64,000 nt of DNA. It comes from Scatosoma sp045533485. GTDB lineage: Bacteria > Bacillota > Clostridia > Christensenellales > Borkfalkiaceae. The translations under genes were made by a program, and so were the position numbers. The stretch is taken from the NCBI GenBank assembly GCA_045533485.1, contig JAZSHX010000026.1:1-64000 (forward strand), read 5' to 3'. The notes beneath the pieces are model-generated. The model worked only from the letters and a program-made list of their open reading frames with translations. It was not told where the DNA came from and did no database searches. How positions within the stretch are numbered: the stretch's first letter is position 1; each line of letters begins with the position of its first letter. This document shows, piece after piece, positions 8,769-17,538 of the stretch.

Positions 8769-9941
8769 ATGAACTGGAATAAAGCTTTTACAAAACTTTA
8801 TAATAAAAAACCCGATTATACGGCGTTTACGCCTTATCGCATTTGTCCGATTGGGGCGCATACCGATCACCAGCTGGGGAAAATTACGGGCTTTGCCATA
8901 GATAAAGGCATTCATATTGCCTATGGCGCAAATGCTAACGGTATGGTAGAGCTGCAATCTTTGCAGTTTGATAAACGCGTACAATGGCACGTATCGTCCA
9001 CGCCTGAAAAACCGCAGGGGGACTGGGCGGACCATTTGCGTGGTGCGACCATCGTTTTGCAATCGCGTTATCCCTTAAAAACAGGGCTGTGCGCGGTGAT
9101 TGACGGGGAGTTGCCTATCGGGGGACTCTCGTCTTCGGCGGCGATTATCATCACCTTTTTATCGGCGCTTTGTAAACTCAACGGCATTTCTTTATCGCAA
9201 AGCCAACTGATTGCATTGTCGCAGGAAGCGGAAAATCAATACGTGGGCGTATCTTGCGGAAAATTGGATCAAAGCTGTGAAATTTATTGTAAGAAAAACC
9301 ATTTGTTGTATTTGGATACGAAAGACGACAGTTATCAGCTGATACCGCAAAACCCGAATATGCAACCGTATAAATTCGTTGTGTTTTTTAGCGGTTTGGA
9401 GCGTAGTTTGGCGGGTTCGGCTTACAACTTGCGCGTCAATGAATGTAAAAATGCGGCATATTTACTCAAAACCTATGCAAATATGCCTTGCGGTACGCTG
9501 GAAGAAACGCATCTTAGAGAAGTGCCTTATGAAATTTATGCGCAATACAAGGAAAAATTGCCTGAAAATTTGCGTAAACGCGCGGCGCACTGGTATGCGG
9601 AAATGGAGCGCGTGGAAAGGGGCGCGCAGGCTTGGAAAGACGGGGATATCGCACAGTTTGGCAAGTTGGTTTTTGAAAGCGGTTACAGCTCTATTCATCA
9701 ATGGGAAACGGGTTCGGCGGAGCTAATCAAGCTGTATGAGATTATGACGCAAACGAAAGGCATTTACGGCGGTAGGTTTTCGGGTGCAGGATTTAAGGGG
9801 TGTTGTCTTGCTATTATTGATCCAGCCTATCAAGAAAGCGTGGTGGAAACGGTAACGCGTGCGTATTTGCAAGCGTTTCCGCACCTTACGGGAAAATACT
9901 CGGCGCATATTTGCGAAAGCGCGGATGGGGTGAAATTATGA
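8769..9941 (+). CDS. GHMP-family sugar kinase, galacturonokinase-like
   Basis: A 390-residue GHMP kinase of galactokinase size. The signature is PYRICPIGAHTDHQLG (about residues 22-37), where galactokinases have GEHTDYNGG. The Glu-to-Ala change plus the HQ pair matches what I recall of plant galacturonokinase. GGLSSSAAI (residues 118-126) is the ATP loop. NLRVNEC, the SGYSSIHQWETGS stretch and GRFSGAGFKGCCLAI also read like the galacturonokinase subgroup. The enzyme would phosphorylate a sugar, perhaps galacturonate, at C1. The next gene is a sugar-phosphate nucleotidyltransferase overlapping by 4 bp, as expected for a salvage pair. Substrate is inference; galactose or arabinose cannot be excluded. 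Confidence 0.8.
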   Translation: MNWNKAFTKLYNKKPDYTAFTPYRICPIGAHTDHQLGKITGFAIDKGIHIAYGANANGMVELQSLQFDKRVQWHVSSTPEKPQGDWADHLRGATIVLQSRYPLKTGLCAVIDGELPIGGLSSSAAIIITFLSALCKLNGISLSQSQLIALSQEAENQYVGVSCGKLDQSCEIYCKKNHLLYLDTKDDSYQLIPQNPNMQPYKFVVFFSGLERSLAGSAYNLRVNECKNAAYLLKTYANMPCGTLEETHLREVPYEIYAQYKEKLPENLRKRAAHWYAEMERVERGAQAWKDGDIAQFGKLVFESGYSSIHQWETGSAELIKLYEIMTQTKGIYGGRFSGAGFKGCCLAIIDPAYQESVVETVTRAYLQAFPHLTGKYSAHICESADGVKL

Positions 9942-10675
9942 AATGTTTAATTTTGGTCGCAGGGTATGCGACAAGATTGTATCCACTGACGGAAAATTTC
10001 CCGAAACCTTTATTAAAGGTTGGAGAAAAAACCATTTTGGACTGGTTGATTGATGATATTGACACGGCTGGCGCGGTGGACGAATATATCGTAATTTCCA
10101 ACCGTAAATTTGCTTCGCATTTTATATGGTGGGCAAGCACGAAACGGCAAAAAATTACTGTTGTCGACGACGGCACGACAAGCAACGAAACGCGGCTGGG
10201 CGCAGTGAAGGATATTCAATTTGCTATTGAGAAATTGCGGCTTAACGACGATATGCTGGTGATTGCAGGGGATAACGTGCTGGATTTTTCTTTGACAACA
10301 TTTATTAGGTATGCCCTGCAAAAAGACACGTCGTGCGTGATGCGTTATTTTGAGCCAAACGATAAAAAATTGTCGAAAAGCGGCGTGCTCGAAATTGACG
10401 AAAACGATAAAATTTTAAATATGGAAGAAAAGCCGGAGAAACCCAAAGCGCACTGGTGTTGTCCTCCCTTCTATTTTTATAAAAAGCAGGACGCAAGGTG
10501 CATTGAAAAGGCAATTGCGGACGGTTGCGGAGTGGACGCACCCGGCAGTTATATTGCGTGGTTGTGCAAGCAAACTACGGTGCATGCTATGGAAATGCCG
10601 GGAAAACGCTACGATATAGGCAATTTGGAGAGCTATCAAGCGGTACAGCAGTCATATAAAGGGATTACGCGGTAA
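9938..10675 (+). CDS. Sugar-1-phosphate nucleotidyltransferase
   Basis: A 245-residue RmlA-like nucleotidyltransferase from ATG 9938, chosen because it overlaps the kinase stop (ATGA) and yields the canonical start MKCLILVAGYATRLYPLTEN. The usual GxGTR is GYATR here. PKPLLKVG follows, then VIAGDNVLDFS (metal site), NMEEKPEKPK and the late KRYDIGNLESYQ typical of hexose-1-P nucleotidyltransferases. With the preceding kinase it would convert a free sugar to an NDP-sugar. Whether it uses UTP, dTTP or CTP cannot be read. Confidence 0.88.
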   Translation: MKCLILVAGYATRLYPLTENFPKPLLKVGEKTILDWLIDDIDTAGAVDEYIVISNRKFASHFIWWASTKRQKITVVDDGTTSNETRLGAVKDIQFAIEKLRLNDDMLVIAGDNVLDFSLTTFIRYALQKDTSCVMRYFEPNDKKLSKSGVLEIDENDKILNMEEKPEKPKAHWCCPPFYFYKKQDARCIEKAIADGCGVDAPGSYIAWLCKQTTVHAMEMPGKRYDIGNLESYQAVQQSYKGITR

Positions 10676-10701
10676 ACAAACGACGCGGTGAAAGGATTTT
10701 T

Positions 10702-11865
10702 ATGGAACAAACGACGTTACAATTATTGTTCAAGCTGGTAAAAAGCGCGCTGACGGGCGCAAAATTATCGCAGGACGACAAAGCGGAATATAAAACGGAG
10801 CAGTTGCCTGCACTCATTAAAACGGCGCAAAAGCACGATATTGCGCATTTGGTTGTGTTTGGCTTAAAGCATAACGGGTTACTGACTGACGCGGAAAAAC
10901 GCTTGGAGCAATATATGCACAAAGCGGTGTTTCGACACGAAGGGATGCGGTTTGAATACGAACAGCTTTGCGCGGCGCTTGAAAAGGCGCAAATTCCGTT
11001 TTTGCCTTTGAAAGGCGCGATTTTGCGGGATTATTATCCCGAAGCGTGGATGCGGACAAGCTGCGACATTGATATTTTGGTGCGCCGTGAGCATTTGGAA
11101 GACGGCGTTTTATGCTTAACGCAAAATTTACAATATGAAGAAAAGGGACGCGCCACACACGACGTTTCCTTGTATAGCCCGTCGGGCGTGCATATCGAAC
11201 TGCACTTTGATTTGGTGGAAGAAGATCACGCGAACAACGCAACGGGCGTTTTGCATACCGTTTGGGATGACGTGCGCTTGCGTGACGGTTGTGCATACTG
11301 GTATCAAATGAGCGACGCGTTCTTTTATTTTTATCATATCGCGCACATGGCGAAGCATTTTGAAACGGGCGGTTGTGGGATTAAGCCGTTTATCGATTTG
11401 TGGATATTGGATAATTTACCAGGCGCGGACGAAGAAGAGCGTCGACAGCTTCTTGAAAAGGGCGGACTTTGGCAATTTACGCGCGTTTGCCAAAAATTGA
11501 GCAGAGTTTGGTTGAACGGCGAAGAGATGGACGACGTGTCTTTGCAAATGCAACAGTTCCTTTTGCACGGCGGCGTGTACGGGTCTGCGGACAATCGCGT
11601 TATTTTACAGCAAAAGAAAAGGGGTGGACGGCTGGGCTATATTTGGTCAAGGATGTTTGTGCCTTATGCAAGGTTAAAACGCTATTACCCGATTTTGGAG
11701 AAACACCGCTGGCTGACGCCGTTTATGCAGGTGCGCAGATGGTTTATGCTGTTGCGGCCTGACATTAGAAGAATGGCAAAAAAAGAATTGAAAGCCAACA
11801 GCAGTTTAGATAAAGGCAAAGCCGACGAGATGAAGGCGTTTTTAGATACTATTGGTCTGCAATAA
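10702..11865 (+). CDS. PF14907-type nucleotidyltransferase family protein
   Basis: A 387-residue protein whose middle carries the pattern of the uncharacterised nucleotidyltransferase family often found in polysaccharide clusters. FLPLKGAILRDYYPEAWMR is followed by SCDIDILVRREHLED (the DxD of a polymerase-beta-like site), GVHIELHFDLVE supplies the third acidic residue, and YHIAHMAKHFETGGCGIKPF follows. The reaction is not established for the family; transfer of a nucleotide or sugar phosphate is plausible. It sits 26 bp after the nucleotidyltransferase with AAAGGA upstream. A hairpin with the stop codon in its loop closes the gene. Confidence 0.82.
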   Translation: MEQTTLQLLFKLVKSALTGAKLSQDDKAEYKTEQLPALIKTAQKHDIAHLVVFGLKHNGLLTDAEKRLEQYMHKAVFRHEGMRFEYEQLCAALEKAQIPFLPLKGAILRDYYPEAWMRTSCDIDILVRREHLEDGVLCLTQNLQYEEKGRATHDVSLYSPSGVHIELHFDLVEEDHANNATGVLHTVWDDVRLRDGCAYWYQMSDAFFYFYHIAHMAKHFETGGCGIKPFIDLWILDNLPGADEEERRQLLEKGGLWQFTRVCQKLSRVWLNGEEMDDVSLQMQQFLLHGGVYGSADNRVILQQKKRGGRLGYIWSRMFVPYARLKRYYPILEKHRWLTPFMQVRRWFMLLRPDIRRMAKKELKANSSLDKGKADEMKAFLDTIGLQ

Positions 11866-11872
11866 GCAGACC
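11854..11872 (+). other. Hairpin with the stop codon in its loop
   Basis: GGTCTGC-AATAA-GCAGACC is a perfect 7-bp stem whose loop contains the TAA of the preceding gene. No T run follows, so it is not a standard terminator. It could be an RNA-processing or stability element; this is speculative. Confidence 0.4.
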
Positions 11873-11949
11873 GAAATAGAAAAAGAGCGGCATACGCAAG
11901 AATAGTTTTGGGGAAAATGACGGGAAAGAAGTAAAAAAGGAAGGGTGAC

Positions 11950-13575
11950 ATGAAAAACACGCAAATCACGTTTTACCCTATGCACGTGCATTTACACGCT
12001 TCGCACGAGCCGTCGGCGTCAATCGGTTCGCATATGAGCCGCGCCGCCTCGTTGGGCATAAAACATATTTGGATAACCGAACACGATACGCGTATGGGAC
12101 AAAAAGGGCGTAATGCAAAGGACGCCTTCTTTTTCTCTGAAGAAAATTTATTCATTGAAGGCTTGCGCGCCGGTTTTTTGGACGAAGAAGAAAATACGGG
12201 CGCACACACGTTTGAAAGGACGGAAAACGGTATTGTTTTACACATGCAAGCAAAGCGAGACAAAAAGCAAAGCTTGCTGTTTTATTCCAAGGGGAAATGG
12301 CATTGCGACGCGTTGTTTGCGCGCCTTAAAGTGCGGTTGAATGCGGACATGGTGCTTGCAAACGAACAGGCAAGCGTTATCGTGGAATTTGTTTTATCGG
12401 CGCAGCCGCCTTCGTATAAGCAGGCGCGGCTTCGTTACGTTTTAGGGAAAATGCCCAAAGAAGAAGCGTTGACGCAGTGCTTGCCGATGCCTGAAAAACA
12501 GGACGGCGCGTATGATTTTCCCATTAGTAAAGACGTGAGTGAAGCAATCGGCGGCTTGGATAACGCGCTTTGTAATGTGCGTTTGACGGTGCAAGGCGGC
12601 GCAACGCTGACATTTCGTTCCTTTGCGTTTGAAAGAGAGCTGAATTTTGAACAGGTGCGCCAAGAGCAAATAAAAATCGCCCGAAGGCTGGGCGAAAAGT
12701 GGGGAGTGACGGCTTTTTCCTGCTTTGAAATTACGGGCGCGGGGCATCACAAAAACTGTTACGGTACGCACGTGCCTGTAATCGATTACATAGCGGAAGA
12801 CTTCCGCGTAAACAACGAAAATGCCATTGCGCATGTCAAAGCGCACGGCGGTATTTTTTCGTGGAACCACCCGTTTACCGAAGTGTCGGCGAAGGGATTG
12901 CCCCAAGAAGAGCGTAAGGCGCTTGCGGAGCAGGTGACGGAGGAGCTTATAGAAAACCGTGTGCACGGCGCAACGATGATGGAAGTAGGTTTTCCTGTTG
13001 GCAGGGATGGGTTTAACGCGCAATATTATCTGCAGCTTTGGGATAAGCTTGCAACAAGCGGCGTTTTTATCACGGGTGATGGAGATAGCGATAACCATGG
13101 CGCGGCGGCGGCAGGCTGGACGGAAGGTAACAATTTTTGCACGTATGCAGGCGTGGAAAGCGGAAAACAACCGACGGAGCAAGCGTTTGTGCAGGCGTTT
13201 CGGCGTGGCTTGGTGTGGTTTGGCAATCCCGTGCTTATGCGCAATTTTGCTTTTCGTGCAAAACACGCGGAGATGGGCGAAGTGCTTATCGGTAAGCGTG
13301 TGCGCGTACGTTTTTCATCAACGGATATACAGTGCGGCGGATACGCGCGGTGCATAGTCAACGGGGAAGAAGTCAAGCGCATAGCCGTCAAGAAAGGGAA
13401 AGTTGCAGGGGGCTTTGTGCTCACTTGTAAAGAAAAATATAATTTCGCAAGAGTGGAGCTGTATACGGACGATGACCTTTTGATGGCGTCGACCAACCCC
13501 ATTTATATGGTTTCGTGTGCGCAAGCCGTGCCTAAAGAAGCAATCGAAAACGGCAGAACAAGGGGGCAGGTATGA
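11950..13575 (+). CDS. PHP-domain metal-dependent phosphoesterase with an inserted domain
   Basis: A 541-residue protein starting with the PHP metal motif: HVHLHASHEPS (HxH, residues 13-15), ITEHDTRMG (EHD), SWNHPF and the late TGDGDSDNHG. Residues about 90-235 interrupt the PHP fold with a beta-rich stretch that looks like an inserted binding domain. Residues about 455-530 form another beta segment. PHP enzymes hydrolyse phosphate esters with a trinuclear metal site. The gene overlaps the following phosphatase fusion by 4 bp, so both probably act on one pathway. The substrate is unknown. Confidence 0.82.
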   Translation: MKNTQITFYPMHVHLHASHEPSASIGSHMSRAASLGIKHIWITEHDTRMGQKGRNAKDAFFFSEENLFIEGLRAGFLDEEENTGAHTFERTENGIVLHMQAKRDKKQSLLFYSKGKWHCDALFARLKVRLNADMVLANEQASVIVEFVLSAQPPSYKQARLRYVLGKMPKEEALTQCLPMPEKQDGAYDFPISKDVSEAIGGLDNALCNVRLTVQGGATLTFRSFAFERELNFEQVRQEQIKIARRLGEKWGVTAFSCFEITGAGHHKNCYGTHVPVIDYIAEDFRVNNENAIAHVKAHGGIFSWNHPFTEVSAKGLPQEERKALAEQVTEELIENRVHGATMMEVGFPVGRDGFNAQYYLQLWDKLATSGVFITGDGDSDNHGAAAAGWTEGNNFCTYAGVESGKQPTEQAFVQAFRRGLVWFGNPVLMRNFAFRAKHAEMGEVLIGKRVRVRFSSTDIQCGGYARCIVNGEEVKRIAVKKGKVAGGFVLTCKEKYNFARVELYTDDDLLMASTNPIYMVSCAQAVPKEAIENGRTRGQV

Positions 13576-14783
13576 GAATATTTTTTACAAGACACGGTCA
13601 GGTGTTTTCGGAAAAGTATTATCAAGGCGATGCGCAACGCCCCGTAGGGAACACGGCGCTGAGTGAACTTGGTAAGGAGCAAGCCGCTATCGTAGGTAAG
13701 CGCTTGCAAGAGCTTGATTTTAAGGGGGTAATTGTAGCGTCCCCGTACGACAGAACGCTGGAAACGGCGCAAATTATTGCGGAGATAGTGGATGCGAAAA
13801 TATATCCGCTGGTAGCTTTGCAGGAAATGTTTGTGGAACGAGCGCCCGACAATCCGTTCAACGGTTTTTCGGGGGAACAAATCGTACAAAAATACAACCG
13901 CACGGAGTTGCGTTATCCTTTGCCTTTCCCTTGGTGGGAAAACAAAAACGACGATTTGGCGGAAGTGATAGAACGCGTGAAAAACGGACTTGCGTCTGTG
14001 CTTCCCGATTTGATAAAAAGAACGGACGTGTTGTTGGTAGGGCACGCGGCGACGGCAGTGGCGGTTCGGCATTTATTTGGTATCACGGACAAGCTGATGG
14101 ATTTTCACTGGAACTGTCATTTATCGCTTTTATACGATACGGATGGCGGGATGCCGTATGCGTGCGATTGCGGGCATTTGCCTATGGATAAGCGCACGGG
14201 AAACGCGTTGCTTGCGGTGGATAAAAATAGGGAAATGGAGCAAAAGCTGGCTACCGTGTACGCGTTTAAGCAAAAATACGGCGACAATTTGGTGTTGCAT
14301 ATCGGGGATACGGAATCGGCAAATTATATAGAATTTGCGCGTCTTATCGACGCGGTAAAGCCCAAGGTGATTGTGCACACGGGCGATTTAGCGGATGAAA
14401 TCAAGGCAGGGCGCATAGAGAGTGTTCGGTCGTACTGGAAACAATCGGCGTGGACGATGATAGATATCATGAAACGCTCGGGTGCGCGCGTGATTATCGT
14501 ACCTGGGAACAATGACCTTGCGGATATCTTGCGTGAGCGCACGGACGTGGAAGTGGTTGCGCCTTGTACGGTGATGCAATTTGGCGGTAAAAAAGTGTAT
14601 TTGACGCACTCGGTGAAGAGTATCGAAACGCAAAGTGATGCGGAAATTTATTTATACGGTCACGGTCAAACGGGAGAAACGCGTACAAAAACGGACAATC
14701 GGCGCGGTGATAAAAAATATTTCAACGACAGCTGGGGCTCGTCCCTGCACTGTTTTGAAAAGGACGCGCACGTAATTTTGTAA
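13572..14783 (+). CDS. Fusion of a histidine phosphatase and a calcineurin-like phosphoesterase domain
   Basis: A 403-residue protein with two phosphatase-like halves. Residues 1-215 are a histidine phosphatase: FFTRHGQ with catalytic His8, SPYDRTLETAQII, and LLVGHAATAVAVRH with the second His. Residues about 235-403 resemble a YfcE-like metallophosphoesterase: LHIGDTES, VHTGDLADE, VPGNNDLAD, YLTHS and YGHGQTGE. Several metal-ligand positions are changed: DxH is DTE, GNHD is GNND, and GHTH is GHGQ. So the second half may be inactive or specialised. Translation is coupled to the PHP gene. I read one continuous frame with no sign of a sequencing frameshift. Confidence 0.82.
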   Translation: MRIFFTRHGQVFSEKYYQGDAQRPVGNTALSELGKEQAAIVGKRLQELDFKGVIVASPYDRTLETAQIIAEIVDAKIYPLVALQEMFVERAPDNPFNGFSGEQIVQKYNRTELRYPLPFPWWENKNDDLAEVIERVKNGLASVLPDLIKRTDVLLVGHAATAVAVRHLFGITDKLMDFHWNCHLSLLYDTDGGMPYACDCGHLPMDKRTGNALLAVDKNREMEQKLATVYAFKQKYGDNLVLHIGDTESANYIEFARLIDAVKPKVIVHTGDLADEIKAGRIESVRSYWKQSAWTMIDIMKRSGARVIIVPGNNDLADILRERTDVEVVAPCTVMQFGGKKVYLTHSVKSIETQSDAEIYLYGHGQTGETRTKTDNRRGDKKYFNDSWGSSLHCFEKDAHVIL

Positions 14784-14805
14784 TAAAAAGGCATTGTCAA
14801 AAAAC

Positions 14806-14837
14806 AACCCCCTTTTCGTACAAACGAAAAGGGGGTT
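14806..14837. terminator. Bidirectional terminator between convergent genes
   Basis: AACCCCCTTTTCGT-ACAA-ACGAAAAGGGGGTT is a perfect 14-bp stem between the phosphatase fusion and the leftward CDF exporter. It is flanked by A-rich sequence on one side and a T-containing tract on the other, so it can serve both directions. Confidence 0.85.
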
Positions 14838-14851
14838 TGATATGTAACAAA

Positions 14852-16015
14852 TTAAATATACGGATGTTCGGGGCGGATCACGCAGGAGCATTCGGGGCGA
14901 AGCTCGTGAATACGCTCCGCAAGCGCGGCGGCAACCGCTTGGCCGTTGAGTTTGGGATCGACGGGGAGAAGTAAATCAAAAATCAAATTGATTTTCGTTT
15001 CGCCCTTGGTCATACGGAAATCGTGAATAGAAAGGCGTTCGTCTATTTGTTTGGCAGTGTTTTCCGCTAATGCGCGCAGTTCGTTGACAAGCGGATCGTC
15101 TACGACAAGCGGATCTAAATGCACGGTTACGATACAGCCGAAGGCATCGTGCATATTACGCTCTAACGTGTCCACTTCTTCGTGCGCGATATTGATATCC
15201 GAATTAGACGGCACTTCGGCGTGAAAGGATACGATTTTTCTGCCAACGCCGTAATCGTGTACCATAACGTCGTGGATGCCCACGATACTGGGATAATTTT
15301 TGCAAAAATCGTAAACGTCTTGGATAAACGCGGGATCCGCAGGACCGCCAAGCAACAAATCGATGGTTTCCTTTGCGGCTTTTAAGCCGGTGTAGAAGAT
15401 GAATGCGGCAACGAAAATGCCTGCCCAACCGTCGATAGCCACGCCTGCGTATCTGCCTACGATAGCGGAAATTAAAACAAGCAAGGTTGCGGCGCAATCG
15501 GAAAGGGAGTCCAGCGACGCCGCTTTGAGTGCGGTGGATTGCACGGCGATACCCATTCTGCGATAGAAAAAGAACAGCCAAAGCTTGATAAAAATTGCGC
15601 CGACAAGTACGAATAAGGTGGTCAAGCTGACGGACGGCAGGGTGGGGTTTATAATCTTTTCCAAAGACGATTTGAACAACTCAAAACCGACGAACAGGAT
15701 AACCATGTCCACGATGAACCCTGCAACGTACTCCATTCTGCCGTGGCCTTGGGGGTGTTCCTTGTCGACGGGTTTTGCCGCCATACGGAAGCCGATTAAG
15801 GCGATCACGACGGAGAAAGCGTCCGTGATATTGTTGAGCGCGTCGGCAATAATAGCGACGGACGCGGCTATAATACCGATGGTGAGCTTGGCGATGAACA
15901 AAAGCACGTTTAAGCTGATCCCAACACCGCTGGCAAAGGAAGCCAGCTTACCGCGGACTTCCGCATCGGACGCGTCTTTGCCGTTTGTAAATTTACGAAT
16001 GAAAAAGTTAATCAT
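14852..16015 (-). CDS. Cation diffusion facilitator family exporter
   Basis: A 387-residue CDF protein in the reading from ATG 16015. I prefer this start to an upstream TTG because AAGG sits 7 bases before it. It has about six hydrophobic helices. HPQGHGRMEYVAG (the HxxxHG/E pattern of helix 3), ADALNNITDAFSV (the paired Asp metal site) and SLDSLSDCAATLLVL are typical. The cytoplasmic C-terminal domain ends with FRMTKGETKINLIFDLLLP. It should export divalent metal such as manganese, zinc or iron in exchange for protons. Metal identity is not readable. Confidence 0.92.
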   Translation of the reverse strand: MINFFIRKFTNGKDASDAEVRGKLASFASGVGISLNVLLFIAKLTIGIIAASVAIIADALNNITDAFSVVIALIGFRMAAKPVDKEHPQGHGRMEYVAGFIVDMVILFVGFELFKSSLEKIINPTLPSVSLTTLFVLVGAIFIKLWLFFFYRRMGIAVQSTALKAASLDSLSDCAATLLVLISAIVGRYAGVAIDGWAGIFVAAFIFYTGLKAAKETIDLLLGGPADPAFIQDVYDFCKNYPSIVGIHDVMVHDYGVGRKIVSFHAEVPSNSDINIAHEEVDTLERNMHDAFGCIVTVHLDPLVVDDPLVNELRALAENTAKQIDERLSIHDFRMTKGETKINLIFDLLLPVDPKLNGQAVAAALAERIHELRPECSCVIRPEHPYI

Positions 16016-16056
16016 GAGATACCTTACCAAAATATGTTATTAAGTCGTATATGTAC

Positions 16057-16085
16057 AGTATACGCGAAAGCGGTGGGTTTGTCAA
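16057..16085 (-). promoter_or_regulatory. Promoter of the CDF exporter
   Basis: On the minus strand TTGACA (16085-16080), 17 bp, TATACT (16062-16057). Confidence 0.85.
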
Positions 16086-16153
16086 TGTAAATGTAGGCTG
16101 CACGCGCGAAAAAGTGAAAAAGCAAAGAAAATTTTCAAAGGCAGGCAAGACAG

Positions 16154-16182
16154 TTGACTTTTATCAAATAAAATGATATGAT
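16154..16182 (+). promoter_or_regulatory. Promoter of the Na/Ca exchanger
   Basis: TTGACT (16154-16159), 17 bp, TATGAT (16177-16182). The gene starts at 16214 behind GGGAGTGAAAGG. It is divergent from the CDF exporter promoter about 70 bp away. Confidence 0.7.
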
Positions 16183-16213
16183 AATGCTCAACTTATTTAG
16201 GGAGTGAAAGGAT

Positions 16214-17239
16214 ATGGAAATTTGGGTAGCAATGATATTGTTGGCGGTCGGGTTCGTTTGTTTGGTAAAGGGAGCGGACTGGTTTGTGGACGGTGCGGCA
16301 GGCATTGCCGAGAAATTGCACGTGCCGCACTTGGTTATCGGTTTGACCGTAGTGGCGTTTGGGACGAGCGCGCCTGAGCTAGCTACGTCGATTATTTCGT
16401 CCGTGCAAGGTTCAACGGGGCTGGCTATCGGCAATATCGTAGGCAGCAACATTACGAATATTTTGTTGATTTTGGGTGTGGCGGCGATTATTGCGAGCTT
16501 GCCTGTTTACAAAGATACGTTAAAAATTGATTTTCCCGTTTTAATCGTGGCGTCGGCGCTGTTGCTTCTTTGCGGTTTGGACGGGGAACTTAGCCGCTGG
16601 GAAGGCATTGTGTTTTTCGTAATGTCGACTGTGTACACCGTGTTGCTTATCAAGATTGCCATGGGGCAACGCGATAAGGAAAAGGTGCGTACGCAAATTT
16701 TGGAAGAACGCAAAGAGGTAATTATTCCCGATGACGGCGATAGGGATGAACCGACTACGGCGTACGGGCGTTGGTATAAGAAAATGAAAGCGCATACGTG
16801 GTTTTTAAGCGTAGTTACGCTTGTAGGGCTTGGTATCGTTGTGCTTGGCGCGCAACTTGCGGTAGAAGCGGCTACGGCGATTGCTGTAAAGATCGGTATT
16901 TCCGACCGTATTATCGGTTTGACGGTGGTAGCTATCGGTACGTCCTTACCTGAGCTTGTAACCTGCGTAGTGGCGGCGAGCAAGGGAAATACGGATATCG
17001 CCGTGGGGGATATTGTCGGCAGCTGTATTTTTAATATTTTGCGAACGCTTGGGATTGCCGCAACGATTGCTCCGCTTGTGTTTGCCTCCGAATTTTTGAT
17101 TGATACGGCGATTGCATTGGGGGCGGCGGTGCTGTTGTGTGTGCTTGGCTGGATAAAGGACCATAAAATTAAGCGTTGGGGCGGTATCGTAATGCTTATC
17201 GGGTTTGCGATATATTATGTGTATTTGTTTGCTGTATAA
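16214..17239 (+). CDS. Calcium/sodium antiporter (CaCA family, YrbG-like)
   Basis: A 341-residue membrane protein with the two inverted alpha repeats that form the exchanger pore. The first is FGTSAPELATSIISS with GNIVGSNITNILLILG. The second is IGTSLPELVTCVVAA with GDIVGSCIFNILRTLG. The acidic GTSxPE residues are the cation ligands. About ten helices surround a short hydrophilic central loop (about residues 155-195). It exchanges calcium for sodium across the cytoplasmic membrane. It is monocistronic between its own promoter and a terminator. Confidence 0.92.
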   Translation: MEIWVAMILLAVGFVCLVKGADWFVDGAAGIAEKLHVPHLVIGLTVVAFGTSAPELATSIISSVQGSTGLAIGNIVGSNITNILLILGVAAIIASLPVYKDTLKIDFPVLIVASALLLLCGLDGELSRWEGIVFFVMSTVYTVLLIKIAMGQRDKEKVRTQILEERKEVIIPDDGDRDEPTTAYGRWYKKMKAHTWFLSVVTLVGLGIVVLGAQLAVEAATAIAVKIGISDRIIGLTVVAIGTSLPELVTCVVAASKGNTDIAVGDIVGSCIFNILRTLGIAATIAPLVFASEFLIDTAIALGAAVLLCVLGWIKDHKIKRWGGIVMLIGFAIYYVYLFAV

Positions 17240-17250
17240 GGCGTTGTATA

Positions 17251-17288
17251 ACAAAAAACGGCGGTTGGGAACAACCGTCGTTTTTGTT
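17251..17288. terminator. Bidirectional terminator
   Basis: ACAAAAAACGGCGGTTG and CAACCGTCGTTTTTGT form a long stem around a GGGAA loop (one G-U pair). It lies between the rightward exchanger and the leftward OadG-like gene. Confidence 0.85.
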
Positions 17289-17304
17289 TGTGTAGTATAA
17301 ATCG

Positions 17305-17526
17305 TTATTGATTATCTTCTTGATTTTGCATATATTCTTCGCGTTTTTTCTTGATTTCGCCTGCTTTTACGATTGCCCACGAAGTGATTTTTACACTGAT
17401 GATAATCAAGCCGATAACGACGAAAATTGCCAAAAGACCTTGCCACAAGAAATTCAAGGCAGGTTTCAAAACGCTCCATTGCATAGGTTTCAAATTGTCA
17501 AAAGCTGCTAATAACATAGTCAACAT
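17305..17526 (-). CDS. OadG-like small membrane subunit
   Basis: A 73-residue protein with a single strong transmembrane segment (about residues 28-50, LLAIFVVIGLIIISV) followed by a charged tail. It ends 12 bp after the OadB-like gene in the same direction. That size, topology and position match the gamma subunit of sodium-pumping decarboxylases, which stabilises the alpha-beta complex. The sequence itself is too short for a firm family call. Confidence 0.65.
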   Translation of the reverse strand: MLTMLLAAFDNLKPMQWSVLKPALNFLWQGLLAIFVVIGLIIISVKITSWAIVKAGEIKKKREEYMQNQEDNQ

Positions 17527-17538
17527 ACTTTTACCTCC

